A stretch of DNA of 64,000 nucleotides from Roseibium album (GCA_001404055.1 CXTY01000017.1:62151-126150); one strand, 5' to 3'. Shown: positions 46,231-57,012, numbered from the stretch's first letter. The notes: a model not told the origin generated them from the sequence alone. Numbers and translations are program-made.

Positions 46231-47607
46231 CTATATTTCCGCGCACCTGTCCTCATCACTTATATAGTTAGCCAACAATTTACCTTGGAACTGCACTCGC
46301 TCCAAATTCAATTCCGGACTTTCGCTCGCTTTTTCCCCCTGAAATCCCAGGGAAACTGGCATTTGCAGGACGTTTCCGTGCCGCAACCAAACAACAGGCG
46401 AACAATCGAATACTTCTTTCGGCCATCCTTCTGGCCAAAATATGTCCTTGCCGGACACCGGCGCATTGCAAAGCGGGCCAAGAAAAAAATCTGCTTCAAA
46501 TTTCCTTGATGTCGATTTTTTTCTTGCTGAATACACGTAACGGTTATCCCAAAGGCCGGAACCACATGGGTTAACAAGCGTTTCGGGTGGTGACCTACCC
46601 GGTTCCCTCCAGCAAAAAACCGTATTGCCATGGGTAGCAAAAAGAGCGCCTGAAAGCGTGTGGCGGCAATCACCTTCAGAAAGCAACGCAGCATCCAACG
46701 CCTGGAGTTTGGTGAGTCGCAAACGCGCTCGTGTGCCCGTGGCGCGTGAAATTAACAATGTCAGCAGCCGCAATCTCAGGTCTTCTGAAATTGCGCGATA
46801 GGTATCGAGGCCGATTTTGAGCGGACTGGCAGGATGTTCCACCACCTGCCGTTGGAAGATCTGTTGAACAGTTGCTTCCAGAGCCTCGCGGGCAAGCCTG
46901 ATTTGTTGTGAAGTTTGCGCAATCCGGTCGACAGTCAGGCCTTCATCGGCCAACAACCGAGCCATGCGTCTCAATCGGCTTCTTTTGTATTTCGCGTCCT
47001 CGTTGGAAGGGTCTGCACACCAGGGCAGCCCACGATCCCGCAAACTGGCCTCCAGGCGGCTTTTCCGCATCCCCAACAACGGTCGCAAGAGCCGTAGTCC
47101 TTCCGGTCCGTCCGGCTCATCGGTGGCCATGGCACTCAATCCGTAAATTCCACTGCCGCGTGTTAGCCGGTCCAAGAATGTTTCGGCCTGATCATCAAGA
47201 TGATGTCCAAGGAGCAAAGCTTCAGCACCGGTCTGTTTCATGTGGTCCGAAATCAGCTGGTAGCGCGCGCGGCGCGCTTCTTCCTGGACGTTGCGCGCAG
47301 GCTTATCGCCTGTCCAGCCAAGAACACTGCAGACAAGCCCGTTTTGCTCTGCACATTGGCTAACAAATTCAGCTTCAACTGCACTTTCTGCCCGCAGTCC
47401 GTGGTCAACAACAACCACGTCTGCCCTTCCAGGCCAGGACGTGCGGTTCATCCACTCGCTGAACAGGACCAGGAGGCAAAGAGAATCTGCTCCGCCCGAA
47501 ACGGCGAGCGTAACGGATGCAATGGAGTTCAGACCGGAAAAGAGAATATCAACTTCATCTTCCAGGAGCCCGCCGGGCTCAACCGGGTGGTCAGGAACAT
47601 TGTGCAC
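46231..47607 (-). CDS. tilS: tRNA(Ile)-lysidine synthetase
   Basis: Converts C34 of the tRNA-Ile2 anticodon to lysidine, changing its amino-acid and codon specificity. The 458-residue enzyme has the PP-loop ATP pyrophosphatase motif LAVSGGADSLCLLVL (about 33-47) and conserved HHLDDQAETFLDRLTRGSG. The C-terminal domain is poorly conserved, as is usual. The start is probably GTG at 47607; it overlaps the end of cpoB by 17 bases, tying it to the Tol-Pal gene group. Confidence 0.92.
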   Translation of the reverse strand: MHNVPDHPVEPGGLLEDEVDILFSGLNSIASVTLAVSGGADSLCLLVLFSEWMNRTSWPGRADVVVVDHGLRAESAVEAEFVSQCAEQNGLVCSVLGWTGDKPARNVQEEARRARYQLISDHMKQTGAEALLLGHHLDDQAETFLDRLTRGSGIYGLSAMATDEPDGPEGLRLLRPLLGMRKSRLEASLRDRGLPWCADPSNEDAKYKRSRLRRMARLLADEGLTVDRIAQTSQQIRLAREALEATVQQIFQRQVVEHPASPLKIGLDTYRAISEDLRLRLLTLLISRATGTRARLRLTKLQALDAALLSEGDCRHTLSGALFATHGNTVFCWREPGRSPPETLVNPCGSGLWDNRYVYSARKKSTSRKFEADFFLGPLCNAPVSGKDIFWPEGWPKEVFDCSPVVWLRHGNVLQMPVSLGFQGEKASESPELNLERVQFQGKLLANYISDEDRCAEI

Positions 47608-48526
47608 GGCTTCGCTCGTCCCGAGCTTGTGAAAGAACGGCAGGTGCAGCGTCTGGGTATTTGTTCAACAGTTCTGAAAAGGTTGCACATGCAGCTTCGG
47701 CTTCGCCCAGGCCACGCAGGGAAACACCAAGCTTCAACAAGCTATCCGGGCTTTTGGAACTCCTGGGATAGTCTGTATATGTTTTCAGGAACGCATCAGC
47801 CGCTTCGCGGTAGTTTTGTTGCGCAAGCAGACTTTCTCCGAGCCAATATTGAGCATTAGCGACAAATTCGCTGTCCGGGTAATTGTCGATGAAGGTCTGA
47901 AATCCTCTCTGTGCACCGGCGTAGTCGCCATTCACCGCAAGAGAATATGCCTGGTCGTAATCAGTGCGTGGATCTCCGCTCCCGATCACATTTGCGATCA
48001 CGTCGTCATCGGTTGCCAGACCGGGGTCGGGGGCAATATCCTGACCCGTACCTGGAATATTCTCGATACCCTTCGCCAATGCCGACAGATCAATTGGTCC
48101 ATTTGAAGGAAGCCCGGATCCCTCCTCATAACCACCGGTGTTGTCCCAGTTGCCGTCCCCTGAACCATTCGCCGGAAGAGTGGCAACGCCACCCCCCGGA
48201 GCCACCAATGTGCCCGTTTGTGGAGTCCCGTCCGGTGCTAGCCCGGGTAATACCTCAGAGCGCTTCCCGGGCGAGCCGCCTTCAAGTTGCTGGAAGCGAT
48301 ATTCATTGTCCTCCTGCATGCGACGCATTTGATCTTGCAGTTCGCGCATCTGAAAAGACAATTGTTCTATATGCCCGGTCAAGACGCGGATCCGCTCTTC
48401 CAGCTGGCCGATCCGTACTGCTGAATCATCCTTCCGCTTGCCAAACAGCTGCGCTTCAGACGGTGTCGCACTGGCAATGAATACCAGCGCCATGATGAGA
48501 CTTGCCAGTCCCTTGATATTTCGCAT
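47591..48526 (-). CDS. cpoB: Cell division coordinator CpoB (YbgF)
   Basis: A 311-residue periplasmic protein of the Tol-Pal system that links peptidoglycan synthesis with outer-membrane constriction. It has a signal peptide (ending TPSEAQ), an N-terminal trimerising coiled coil (about 35-80), a long Gly/Pro/Ser-rich linker (about 85-185), and C-terminal tetratricopeptide repeats (about 190-310, AQYWLGESLLAQQNYREAAD). It lies after pal with a terminator between, so it may have its own promoter. Confidence 0.93.
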   Translation of the reverse strand: MRNIKGLASLIMALVFIASATPSEAQLFGKRKDDSAVRIGQLEERIRVLTGHIEQLSFQMRELQDQMRRMQEDNEYRFQQLEGGSPGKRSEVLPGLAPDGTPQTGTLVAPGGGVATLPANGSGDGNWDNTGGYEEGSGLPSNGPIDLSALAKGIENIPGTGQDIAPDPGLATDDDVIANVIGSGDPRTDYDQAYSLAVNGDYAGAQRGFQTFIDNYPDSEFVANAQYWLGESLLAQQNYREAADAFLKTYTDYPRSSKSPDSLLKLGVSLRGLGEAEAACATFSELLNKYPDAAPAVLSQARDERSRAQCS

Positions 48527-48721
48527 TCACTCCTCCGGTTCTGGGGCCATCAGGCGTCAGGAAATGCTACTGATCTGAAAATGGTTGCCCAATTTGCCCT
48601 CGCGCATGAAGTCTTATCATGCCCGGCTCTGCACTCAAGTGCACACAGCGCCCGGACTTCGGCTAAAATTTGACCATCGCTGCCGTCAATGGAAAGAAAT
48701 AGGTCCGGACAGGCCAATAAA

Positions 48722-48751
48722 ACAAAAAAAAGCCGGGTCTGAAACCCGGCC
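48722..48751 (-). terminator. Rho-independent terminator after pal
   Basis: Stem GCCGGGT / ACCCGGC with a short loop, followed on the minus strand by a run of T residues. It starts about 24 bases after the pal stop. The rest of the 248-base pal-cpoB gap shows no gene. Confidence 0.9.
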
Positions 48752-48774
48752 TTTCATTGAACAATTGTCACTGA

Positions 48775-49260
48775 TCAATTCGTAGCATTGTTCAGCACAG
48801 TGACCGTTCGGCGGTTCTGAGACCAGCAGCTGTTGTCGTTGCAAACAGCAACCGGCCGCTCCTTGCCGTAGGAAATCGTCTTGATGCGCGAAGCACTCAC
48901 ACCCTGCGAAACAAGATAGTCCCGCGATGCCTGTGCCCGCCGTGCTCCCAGTGCGATATTGTATTGACGGGTACCGCGCTCATCTGCGTGCCCTTCAACG
49001 GTAATCGTATACTGGGAATAGCGGCTGAGCCACTTGGCCTGATTGGCAAGCGTCGCCTGCCCCTGTGAGTTCAATGTCGACTTGTCCTCTTCAAAGAACA
49101 CGCGATCACCGACGTTCACCACAAAGTCCTGACCAGTCCCAGGCTTCACATTACTTGATAGCCCATCCGGTTTGGTCTGGGCACATGCCGCCGCAAACAG
49201 AACTGCGAAACAGATAATTATCCATCGCGCACCCTGAACGGCCTTAACTCGTTCGAACAT
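48775..49260 (-). CDS. pal: Peptidoglycan-associated lipoprotein Pal
   Basis: A 161-residue outer-membrane lipoprotein. The N-terminal helix (WIIICFAVLFAAACAQT) ends in a lipobox with Cys as the lipid site. The OmpA-like peptidoglycan-binding domain follows, with DRVFFEEDKSTLNSQGQATL, YTITVEGHADERGTRQYNIA and LGARRAQASRDYLVSQGV. It anchors the outer membrane to the wall and interacts with TolB and TolA. It lies 151 bases downstream of tolB. Confidence 0.97.
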   Translation of the reverse strand: MFERVKAVQGARWIIICFAVLFAAACAQTKPDGLSSNVKPGTGQDFVVNVGDRVFFEEDKSTLNSQGQATLANQAKWLSRYSQYTITVEGHADERGTRQYNIALGARRAQASRDYLVSQGVSASRIKTISYGKERPVAVCNDNSCWSQNRRTVTVLNNATN

Positions 49261-49411
49261 TCCAGTCTCCTAATCCCCAGCCCGCAAACCTGACACCCGG
49301 GTTGTCCGGTCTTTGGTAAACGCTTTCTAGCCAAAGCTGGTTAAAAGCGTCTTTTCAAACTTGGTTAGCAAAAGTTTAACATGACTGACGGCTGCAAACC
49401 GATCAGCAAAT

Positions 49412-50767
49412 TCAGTTGATGAGCGGCGACCAGGACGGATCCGATGCAAATGCCGGTGTATCCACGCGCTGTTCATTATAGCCGGTAAGATCCACGGTCC
49501 AGACCTGCGGCCCGCCATTCGCCCCAGGCGTATCCCGGAAGAACACGAGCACACGGCCATTCGGTGACCAGGCTGGTCCCTCGTTGTGGTAGCCTTCCGT
49601 CAAAATTCGTTCGCCCTTTCCGTCAGGCCGCATGACACCAATCATGAACCGGCCCTGATGCTGCTTGGTAAAGGCAATCAAATCACCGCGAGGTGACCAG
49701 ACCGGCGTTGAGTAGCGTCCGGGTCCGAATGAAATCCGCTGCGAATTACCACCATTTGCATTCATCACATAAAGCTGCTGGGTTCCGCCCCGGTCGGACT
49801 CAAAGACAACTTTCTGACTGTCCGGCGAATAGGAAGGACTGGTGTCAATCGCAGCAGTGTTGGTAAGCCTTGTCGTTCGGCGGGAGCGCAAATCCATCTT
49901 GAAGATATTGGCATTGCTGCCTTGTTGAAGGCTCATCACGACACTTTGCCCATCCGGTGAAAAGCGCGGCGCGAAAGTCATTCCGGGGAAGTTGCCGACA
50001 ATTTCCCGCTGCCCGGTTTCGATGTTGAGCAGGTAAACGCTCGGGTCTGCACCGCCGTAGGACATGTAGGTAATTTCCTGCCGGCTGGGCGAGAAGCGTG
50101 GTGTCAGCACCAAATCGTCTCCACGGGTGAGGTAGCGCACATTCGCGCCATCCTGATCCATGATCGCCAGGCGTTTTACGCGTTTGTCCTTGGGCCCGGT
50201 TTCGTCGACAAAAACAATGCGCGTATCAAAATAACCCTTTTCGCCTGTCAGCCGTTCATAGATCGCATCTGAGATGATATGCGCCAGGCGGCGCCAGTTT
50301 TCCGGTGTGGTGTAGAATTGCTGCCCAAGCATCTGCTCTGAAGCAAAAACATCCCAAAGGCGAAATTCGGCGCGCAAGCGACCATCCGGCTGCTTGGTAA
50401 CTGTGCCGGTAACAAGCGCCTGTGCACTGATCTGGCGCCAATCGCCAAAGCGGGGCGTGGAGTTCACGCTCATGTTTTTCTGAATAAAGCTTGCTGGATC
50501 GAGCGGTTTGAACAAGCCCGAACGTTTCAGGTCTGCCGCGATGACCGAAGTCATATCCGCAGACAATTTGCTGTCTCCGCCTTCGGCGGAAAATGAAGGC
50601 AGCGCGATGGGCAGAGGCTCGATATTGCCCTGAGTGATGTCGATTTCGACCAGAGCATATACTGAGGATTGTGCCATCAGCGTTGCAACGGCGACTAGAA
50701 CCACTCGCCCCCAGGCTTTCAAGCCTGCAAGAACAGAAATTGTGTTCAAAATTTTACGCATGAGCAC
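49412..50767 (-). CDS. tolB: Tol-Pal system periplasmic protein TolB
   Basis: A 451-residue periplasmic protein with a signal sequence (ending SSVYALVE). An N-terminal domain (about 40-170) is followed by a six-bladed beta-propeller with WD40-like repeats ([60 protein letters not shown]). It binds Pal and TolA in turn. The start may be GTG at 50767 (GGAG five bases upstream) or ATG at 50761; they differ by two residues. It lies 38 bases after tolA. Confidence 0.96.
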   Translation of the reverse strand: MLMRKILNTISVLAGLKAWGRVVLVAVATLMAQSSVYALVEIDITQGNIEPLPIALPSFSAEGGDSKLSADMTSVIAADLKRSGLFKPLDPASFIQKNMSVNSTPRFGDWRQISAQALVTGTVTKQPDGRLRAEFRLWDVFASEQMLGQQFYTTPENWRRLAHIISDAIYERLTGEKGYFDTRIVFVDETGPKDKRVKRLAIMDQDGANVRYLTRGDDLVLTPRFSPSRQEITYMSYGGADPSVYLLNIETGQREIVGNFPGMTFAPRFSPDGQSVVMSLQQGSNANIFKMDLRSRRTTRLTNTAAIDTSPSYSPDSQKVVFESDRGGTQQLYVMNANGGNSQRISFGPGRYSTPVWSPRGDLIAFTKQHQGRFMIGVMRPDGKGERILTEGYHNEGPAWSPNGRVLVFFRDTPGANGGPQVWTVDLTGYNEQRVDTPAFASDPSWSPLIN

Positions 50768-50805
50768 TTCCGCTCCCTCATCGAAATACGTCTGACCAGG
50801 CCAGA

Positions 50806-51762
50806 CTATCCCCCAAGCATCTCTCTCGGGTCAAAATTAATGATCACTTCCTGCCATGCTTCATACTTGGCAATGGGAAGAGAATATGGCTGACAACGCA
50901 TGATTGCCCGGACAGCACTGCTCGCAGCAGCCCTGAAGGCAGGGTTTCCATTCGAATTCAGGACTTCCGGGCTACTGGACACTTCACCACCTTGAGAAAG
51001 ACTGAAACGAACACGGACTTTGAGCTCCTCGGCACCAACCGCGCCAACAGGCGGGTTCCAGCATTGCGAGACCTGCCCGCGCAAGGCATCAAGCTCAGAT
51101 TGGCTCATCCGAACGTTCTGCGCTCCCTGGTTGGAACCAAGTGATGCAGGCTGCTGCGAGGCATTCCCGGTCTGTTTCGCCGGTTCGACTTTGTTCAAGA
51201 GGGCTGCGATCTGATTGGAATTGAAGTCATCCCTGGGCGGTTCCGGCGAGCGCCGCGGTGGTGTCGGTTTCGATCGCGGAGCCACGCTGGTGACGATCGG
51301 CTGAGGTGCCGGTGTTGCTTCTTGCTGAGGCGCGGGCTCCGGCGCCGGCTCTGGTTCGGAAACAGGTTCCGGCTCGACAGCTGGAACTGGTTCCGGCGCC
51401 GGCGCGGGTTCTGGCTCAGGCTCTGCAACGGGTGTCGGCTCAGGCTCAGGAGTTGGTTCGGGTTCTGGTGCTGGAGAAGGCGTCGGCGGTGTCGGTTGTT
51501 GAGCCTCGCTCTCTCCCGGCTTGTCTGCAGGTTGGGGCGGTTCTTCCGTCACCACTTCGGCTGGCTGCAGTGCTGCCACGTCTCGTATCTCAGCGGTCTT
51601 TTCACCGATTCGAAGCTGCGTGAATTCTTCAACGGGTATCAGGTCAACCGGCAGCGATTCAACTTGAGGCACAGAAAAGGACTCTGCGTCCGGAAAGGCG
51701 ATCAAACCCCAGACCAATATGGCCGAATGAGCGGCCAGAGACGCTATGAGACCTGCGCGCAT
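50806..51762 (-). CDS. tolA: Energy-transducing protein TolA
   Basis: A 318-residue inner-membrane protein spanning the periplasm. One N-terminal membrane helix ([20 protein letters not shown]) is followed by a linker dominated by Pro-Glu repeats (about 75-170) instead of the Ala/Lys-rich helix of E. coli TolA. The C-terminal TolA/TonB-like domain ends the protein ([40 protein letters not shown]). It is powered by TolQ-TolR and pulls on Pal/TolB. It begins six bases after tolR. Confidence 0.93.
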   Translation of the reverse strand: MRAGLIASLAAHSAILVWGLIAFPDAESFSVPQVESLPVDLIPVEEFTQLRIGEKTAEIRDVAALQPAEVVTEEPPQPADKPGESEAQQPTPPTPSPAPEPEPTPEPEPTPVAEPEPEPAPAPEPVPAVEPEPVSEPEPAPEPAPQQEATPAPQPIVTSVAPRSKPTPPRRSPEPPRDDFNSNQIAALLNKVEPAKQTGNASQQPASLGSNQGAQNVRMSQSELDALRGQVSQCWNPPVGAVGAEELKVRVRFSLSQGGEVSSSPEVLNSNGNPAFRAAASSAVRAIMRCQPYSLPIAKYEAWQEVIINFDPREMLGG

Positions 51763-51768
51763 GACGCG

Positions 51769-52218
51769 TTACGAGTCCCGTTCTTCCAGAGTGACGAGGC
51801 CAAGGCGTTTGAACCCGGCCTCATTGATCCGTCCCATCAGCATCATCATCGTGCCGTAGTCGGCATCCTGATCGCCGCGCACGTAGATGCGCTCGTCGTA
51901 ACCGTTCTGCGCAATTGCTTCGAGTTTGGGCACGACTTCTTCGATGGATATCGGCGTTTCCTGAATGAATATCTCTCCTGCGGAATTCACCGAGATCGTT
52001 ATCGGCTCGGTGTCCCCTTCAAGCGCCTTGGCACGCGTTTCAGGCAGATCAATCGGCACACCAACCGTCAAAAGCGGTGCTGCCACCATGAAAATGATCA
52101 GAAGAACAAGCATGACATCCACAAAGGGCGTCACGTTGATCTCGCTCATGGGTGCATGGCGCTGCCTGCGGCGCCCACGGCGCCCTCCTGACTGTCCGGA
52201 ACTGACATGCATCGCCAT
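51769..52218 (-). CDS. tolR: Tol-Pal system proton-channel protein TolR
   Basis: A 149-residue ExbD/TolR-family protein. The membrane helix carries the proton-path Asp in SEINVTPFVDVMLVLLIIFM. The periplasmic domain (about 50-149) includes VPIDLPETRAKALEGD and YVRGDQDADYGTMMMLMGRI. With TolQ it forms the proton-driven stator of the Tol-Pal machine. It is separated from tolQ by three bases. The N-terminal extension is Gly/Arg-rich. Confidence 0.96.
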   Translation of the reverse strand: MAMHVSSGQSGGRRGRRRQRHAPMSEINVTPFVDVMLVLLIIFMVAAPLLTVGVPIDLPETRAKALEGDTEPITISVNSAGEIFIQETPISIEEVVPKLEAIAQNGYDERIYVRGDQDADYGTMMMLMGRINEAGFKRLGLVTLEERDS

Positions 52219-52221
52219 GGC

Positions 52222-52929
52222 TCAGCCCCTTTCATCAATCTGGCGCGAAAGGATCGCTGAAAACTCGTCTGCAAAACCTTCCATGCGAGAGACGGCCTTA
52301 CCGACATCCGACGAAAACATGTTGTAGGCAATCACGGCCGGAATAGCGGCGAGTAGCCCAAGCGCAGTTGCAAACAGTGCTTCAGCGATGCCTGGTGCGA
52401 CAACTGCCAGGTTTGTGCTCTCTGAGGCTGCAATCGCCTGAAAAGAAGTCATGATGCCCCAGACCGTACCAAAGAGCCCGATAAACGGCGCGGACGATCC
52501 GACGGTTGCCAAAATAAGCAAACGACTTTCTAGCCGCTCTGCTTCACGCTGGATGGTGACATCCATGACGCGGTCGATGCGCTGCTGCAGGCTGCCAATG
52601 GCAGGGCGCGAACCTTCGTGACTTCGTTTCCATTCGCGCATAGCCGCAACAAATAGAGCTGACATGGAATGATTCACACGATTATGAAGCGTTCCATAAA
52701 GCTCCTCAAGCGACTGGCCGGACCAGAACACGGTTTCAAACCTGTTCATCTGCCGCCTGGTGCGTCCGATCAGAAAAAATTTGTCAACGATAATGGCCCA
52801 ACACCATACCGAGGCACCCAACAGGCCAAACATTACGATTTTGACGACGATATGCGCTTGCCAGAACAACGAGAAAAACGAAATATCGCCATCAGGTGCT
52901 GCCAATGTTGATTGGACAAGTGTTTCCAT
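52222..52929 (-). CDS. tolQ: Tol-Pal system proton-channel protein TolQ
   Basis: A 235-residue MotA/TolQ/ExbB-family protein with three membrane helices (about 25-47, 135-158 and 170-195) and the conserved block APFIGLFGTVWGIMTSFQAI. I prefer the ATG at 52929 (product begins METLVQST) over TTG at 52938. It is the first gene of tolQ-tolR-tolA-tolB. A 267-base gap, without a visible gene, separates it from ybgC and probably contains its promoter. Confidence 0.96.
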   Translation of the reverse strand: METLVQSTLAAPDGDISFFSLFWQAHIVVKIVMFGLLGASVWCWAIIVDKFFLIGRTRRQMNRFETVFWSGQSLEELYGTLHNRVNHSMSALFVAAMREWKRSHEGSRPAIGSLQQRIDRVMDVTIQREAERLESRLLILATVGSSAPFIGLFGTVWGIMTSFQAIAASESTNLAVVAPGIAEALFATALGLLAAIPAVIAYNMFSSDVGKAVSRMEGFADEFSAILSRQIDERG

Positions 52930-53196
52930 AAACTCCAAGACCTCTGGGCCGTGTGTGCTGTTTTGTTTTCAAGCCTTTGGCGACGACAGCAATTGGTCGG
53001 TTCAAATGACCCGACTCCCATGACCTGCCGTCTCTCTGACGTTTGAATTTGTCAAAACTGGGACTTTGCCAACCAAAACAAGTCATTCTCTAAAGGAATC
53101 AATTAAGGTTACTGCCAGCTTAACGCGGAATTCTATTTCAAGGTATTTTGAAGATAGTATGCGGCTTGCATTGTCAACATCCCCGCAAGTCCTTCA

Positions 53197-53661
53197 TTAG
53201 ATGGATGTTTCGCGCGGAGCATGCCGGGAAAGGTTTTCTGCCAAATTTTTCGGCAACCTGGTCGGTTTGCCCTCAGTTGTTATCACAGCGACGGTAACAG
53301 CGGCTGAAACAAGCAATTCCTCACCACGATAAATCAGTTGATCGAGCTTGATCCGCGCGCCTCTGAATTCCGAAAGACTGGTGCGAACTTCCAGAACATC
53401 GTCGATCCTGGCTGGCTTTTTGAAATCAAGCGTCATGCCGCGCACGGCGAAGGCAAGTGTGCTGCCGTGGGTTCCAGCTGCCAGTTCAGCATGATGGATA
53501 CCCATAAGGCGAAGAAAGTCGGATCGGGCCCGTTCAAAAAAACGCACATAGGCGCCGTGATAGACAATGCCGGTAAAATCAGTGTCTTCATAATAGACAC
53601 GCACTGGCAATACATGACCACCTTCTTCCAGGCGACCAGCAAGGTCCGGCCAATCCGTCAC
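53197..53661 (-). CDS. ybgC: Tol-Pal-associated acyl-CoA thioesterase YbgC
   Basis: A 154-residue hot-dog-fold thioesterase found beside tolQ in most proteobacteria. The active-site segment is VYYEDTDFTGIVYHGAYVRF, with the conserved Asp; FFERARSDFLRLMGI follows. It cleaves short acyl-CoA or acyl-ACP in studied members and may link phospholipid metabolism to envelope constriction. The usual ruvB-ybgC neighbourhood is split here by a chemoreceptor gene. Confidence 0.93.
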   Translation of the reverse strand: MTDWPDLAGRLEEGGHVLPVRVYYEDTDFTGIVYHGAYVRFFERARSDFLRLMGIHHAELAAGTHGSTLAFAVRGMTLDFKKPARIDDVLEVRTSLSEFRGARIKLDQLIYRGEELLVSAAVTVAVITTEGKPTRLPKNLAENLSRHAPRETSI

Positions 53662-53684
53662 GGTATGTCCCCTTCATTTCGAAC

Positions 53685-53722
53685 AAAAAAAGGCCTTCCG
53701 GTCCTCTGACCGGAAGGCCTTT
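53685..53722 (-). terminator. Strong Rho-independent terminator after the chemoreceptor gene
   Basis: A perfect 15-base stem (AAAGGCCTTCCGGTC / GACCGGAAGGCCTTT) with a four-base loop; on the minus strand it ends in seven T residues. It lies between the chemoreceptor stop codon and ybgC and should insulate ybgC from read-through. Confidence 0.95.
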
Positions 53723-53742
53723 CCATTTACCTAAGTGCTGAG

Positions 53743-55854
53743 CTAGGCCGCTGCAACATCTGAAAGGAATTTCTCGACGGAGGACCTAAGGTGTTCCGCC
53801 TGTTGCTTCATCTCGATGGTCGCCGTCAACATGTCGCCAACTGCCGCCGAGTTTTCCTCAACGCCCTCGTTCAGGGACACCACGGTCTCAGCAACACTGC
53901 GTGTTCCATCAGCGGCTTCCGCAACATTGCGCGAGATTTCGTTGGTGGCAGCACCCTGTTGCTGAACAGCGTCGGAAATCGTCGTCGTGTAGGAATTGAC
54001 TTCCTCAACCGATTCAGACACCCGGGCGATTTCGTCCACCGCCTCGGTCGTTGAGGCCTGGATCGAAGCGATTTGCGTCGAAATCTCTTCAGTTGCTTTT
54101 GCTGTCTGGCCCGCGAGAGACTTGACCTCGGAAGCAACAACCGCAAAGCCCTTGCCTGCATCACCTGCACGTGCGGCCTCAATCGTGGCGTTCAGCGCCA
54201 GGAGATTGGTCTGTTCCGCAATCTCGGAAATCAGCGACACGACATCGCCGATCTTGTTGGCTGCCTCTGCAAGACCGGAGATCTTGGTGTTGGAGCTTTG
54301 AGCCGCCGTGGTGGTCTGTTCCGCAATGGTCGCAGTCGTTTCGACCTGTCGGGATATCTCCGAAATAGAAGCATTCAGCTCTTCTGTGGCGGACGCAACA
54401 GCCTGCACATTTGAAGATGCATTCTCCGACGTGCTCACCGCTGTCTGGCCCTGCGCCGAAGCCGATGCAGAACGTTCGTTCAGTGCAGAAGACACATCTT
54501 CAACGCGGGTAATGTTGGTTTCAACCAGCGCCAGCGCCGATTGGGACTCCGCACGGAAATCACTGATCAGAGAATCGATCAATTGTTCTCGTTGCTCGCG
54601 GGCAATATGCCCAACCTTTCGCTCGGACGCCAAACGCTCGCGTTCAATGGAGTTGTCCTTGAACACCTCGATGCAACGAGCCATTCTGCCGATCTCATCC
54701 TGACGTTCGGTCGCTTCCACCATTACTTCGGTATCGCCATCGGCGATTTTGCGAGCGGCGGCCGACAGACGCTCCATTGGAGCGAACATGCGTCTTGTAA
54801 TCCACCAGATCAGGCCGACAATCGGGATCAAACATACGAAACCGGAGATGATGCCGCCAAAGGTGATGCGATCAGCCGCTGCTGACAATTCTGTCTGGCG
54901 AACAGCTTCAACAACGCCATAAGGCGTGTTTTCAAAGCTATTGGTAGCTTCAGAGTAGCGGAAATCACTGCCGTCAAGCTGGATCATGCGATCGCCGGCA
55001 GCAATGTCGGACAACGTGTGAATTGCACTAGCGCGACCTTGACCATCCAACTGAACCAGTTGGCCTGCAGCATCAACCAGGAAAATCTGTTCGCTCTCTG
55101 CAATGCCCGAAGGGTCATTAAGGAGGCCAGCAAGGTTTTCCATGTTCGCCGAAAACGCAATCGCCCCGAAGAAGCGGTCCAGATAGAAGACCGGAGCAGC
55201 CAGAACGAGAGAGACCTTACCGTCCTCTTCTGCAACAAACCCCGAGGAATAGATCTGACCTGAGGCCAGTGTCTCGGCCTTTCCGGCGGCAAACAAGTTG
55301 CCCATCGCGATCTGAACGGGATTACCCTTGATATCGGACGCATCTACGTGGAACGCAAAGTCCTGACCTTTTTGATAGGTATAGGTGATGAACCCGTCCG
55401 GGTTTGCCAGCGCTACATCGGAGAACAGACCCTGGCCGATGACATCCTGATAAATGGGATGCACAACTTTGTGGTTGTTCACGTAGTAGTTGGATTCTGC
55501 AGGCTCAACCAACAAATGGCGCTCGTGGGCCGGATGTGGATTGTCAGCGACAAAAATCTTGCGAAGCGTTTCCTGCTGGCCTTCTTTCAGGTTCTTCCAG
55601 CCGACCATCGTCTTCATGAGACTGTCTTTGGCCTCTTCCAGAGACACAAAGAATTTCGCACTATAGAGCACCTGATCCAGTGCCAATTCTAGAATTTTTT
55701 GCTTTGCCTTGGTCGCACTCTGCAGTCCGTTATCGGCCTGCCCGTTTGCAACATCACGCGAGACCGTCGAAGTCACCGTAACAATTGCGACACACATTGT
55801 AAGTGCGCCCGCCAAGAACATAAGAGCCAATTTTGATGAAAGCCGCTTACGCAT
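53743..55854 (-). CDS. Methyl-accepting chemotaxis protein with periplasmic sensor
   Basis: A 703-residue chemoreceptor. It has an N-terminal membrane helix (about 10-30); a large periplasmic sensor domain resembling Cache-type sensors (about 35-315); a second membrane helix ([17 protein letters not shown]); HAMP ([20 protein letters not shown]); and a signalling domain with the hairpin tip [19 protein letters not shown]. There is no C-terminal CheR/CheB-binding pentapeptide. I start at the ATG at 55854 (GGGG six bases upstream) over a TTG at 55866. It is the only chemoreceptor gene in the window, more than 30 kb from cheA, and has its own terminator. The ligand is unknown. Confidence 0.93.
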   Translation of the reverse strand: MRKRLSSKLALMFLAGALTMCVAIVTVTSTVSRDVANGQADNGLQSATKAKQKILELALDQVLYSAKFFVSLEEAKDSLMKTMVGWKNLKEGQQETLRKIFVADNPHPAHERHLLVEPAESNYYVNNHKVVHPIYQDVIGQGLFSDVALANPDGFITYTYQKGQDFAFHVDASDIKGNPVQIAMGNLFAAGKAETLASGQIYSSGFVAEEDGKVSLVLAAPVFYLDRFFGAIAFSANMENLAGLLNDPSGIAESEQIFLVDAAGQLVQLDGQGRASAIHTLSDIAAGDRMIQLDGSDFRYSEATNSFENTPYGVVEAVRQTELSAAADRITFGGIISGFVCLIPIVGLIWWITRRMFAPMERLSAAARKIADGDTEVMVEATERQDEIGRMARCIEVFKDNSIERERLASERKVGHIAREQREQLIDSLISDFRAESQSALALVETNITRVEDVSSALNERSASASAQGQTAVSTSENASSNVQAVASATEELNASISEISRQVETTATIAEQTTTAAQSSNTKISGLAEAANKIGDVVSLISEIAEQTNLLALNATIEAARAGDAGKGFAVVASEVKSLAGQTAKATEEISTQIASIQASTTEAVDEIARVSESVEEVNSYTTTISDAVQQQGAATNEISRNVAEAADGTRSVAETVVSLNEGVEENSAAVGDMLTATIEMKQQAEHLRSSVEKFLSDVAAA

Positions 55855-55971
55855 TTCGTCCCCCAATAAAGTTGAAGAGACAATACGAGATAAATCGCGA
55901 ATAAAGGCTTAACTACATTTCGTCGTTATTGGTAAAATTAACGATGAATCCAAGTCAGCTCCTGCGTGTTA

Positions 55972-57012
55972 CTACTCAGGATCTGCAAATAAACCCATCT
56001 GAGGTCCTGCCGGTCGGTCGGGAACAGCCAGTCCGAGATGACGAAACGCCATGGGAGTCAAGATTCGCCCGCGCGGCGTTCTTTGCAGGAAGCCATTTTG
56101 AATCAGATATGGCTCCACGATTTCCTCAATCGCATCTCTGGGTTCCGACAGTGCAGCGGCAATTGTTTCAATTCCAACAGGGCCACCGCCGAAATTCACG
56201 GCAATCTGGTTCAGATAGCGACGATCGAGACTGTCGAGACCCGCACTATCAACCTCCAACTGCAGCAAAGCCTTGTCTGCCAGTTTCTGGTCAACCCGTT
56301 CCGCCCCGTCGAACACTGCGAAATCCCGAACACGCCGCAACAGCCGCCCGGCAATACGGGGCGTACCACGTGAGCGCTTGGCAATTTCATGGGCACCATC
56401 TTCCGCGATACCAATCCCCATGATCGAAGCACCGCGCTTCACGATGTGCTCGAGCTCTGCAACCGTATAGAATTGCAGACGCACCGGGATTCCGAAACGG
56501 TCTCGCAACGGGGTCGTCAATAGCCCCAATCGTGTTGTTGCCGCGACCAGCGTGAATTTCGCAAGGTCAATCTTCACTGATCGGGCAGCAGGTCCTTCAC
56601 CGATGATCAGATCCAGCTGGTAGTCTTCCATTGCTGGATAAAGCACTTCTTCAACCGCCGGGTTGAGCCTGTGGATCTCGTCAATGAACAAGACATCCCG
56701 CTCTTCCAGGTTTGTCAGCAAAGCGGCAAGATCACCCGCCTTGGCGATCACCGGCCCGGAAGTTGCGCGAAAGTTCACCCCGAGTTCACGCGCCATGATC
56801 TGCGCAAGCGTTGTTTTACCAAGACCCGGAGGCCCAACAAACAGGACGTGGTCAAGTGCCTCACCGCGGGCCTTTGCGGCGCCGATAAATACTTTCAGGT
56901 TGGCACGCGCCTGCGCCTGACCGACAAAATCATCGAGCACCTGCGGGCGCATCGTGCCGTCAATCTCATCGCCGCGAATTTCGGGGGCTACGATACGCGT
57001 ATCATCAGACAT
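55972..57012 (-). CDS. ruvB: Holliday junction branch migration helicase RuvB
   Basis: A 346-residue AAA+ motor that drives branch migration with RuvA. It has an N-terminal [20 protein letters not shown], Walker A GPPGLGKT at 60-67, Walker [17 protein letters not shown], and a C-terminal winged helix ([20 protein letters not shown]). Its start overlaps the preceding small membrane-protein gene by eight bases, so the ruvC-ruvA-small gene-ruvB set is probably one transcript. Confidence 0.98.
   Translation of the reverse strand: MSDDTRIVAPEIRGDEIDGTMRPQVLDDFVGQAQARANLKVFIGAAKARGEALDHVLFVGPPGLGKTTLAQIMARELGVNFRATSGPVIAKAGDLAALLTNLEERDVLFIDEIHRLNPAVEEVLYPAMEDYQLDLIIGEGPAARSVKIDLAKFTLVAATTRLGLLTTPLRDRFGIPVRLQFYTVAELEHIVKRGASIMGIGIAEDGAHEIAKRSRGTPRIAGRLLRRVRDFAVFDGAERVDQKLADKALLQLEVDSAGLDSLDRRYLNQIAVNFGGGPVGIETIAAALSEPRDAIEEIVEPYLIQNGFLQRTPRGRILTPMAFRHLGLAVPDRPAGPQMGLFADPE

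Noticed and set aside
51322..52191. A 289-codon open frame on the plus strand, opposite tolA and tolR
   Set aside because: It is antisense to well-supported tolA/tolR, its product is a Arg/Leu/Trp-rich low-complexity string produced by the Pro-Glu repeat codons, and it shows no family or domain.
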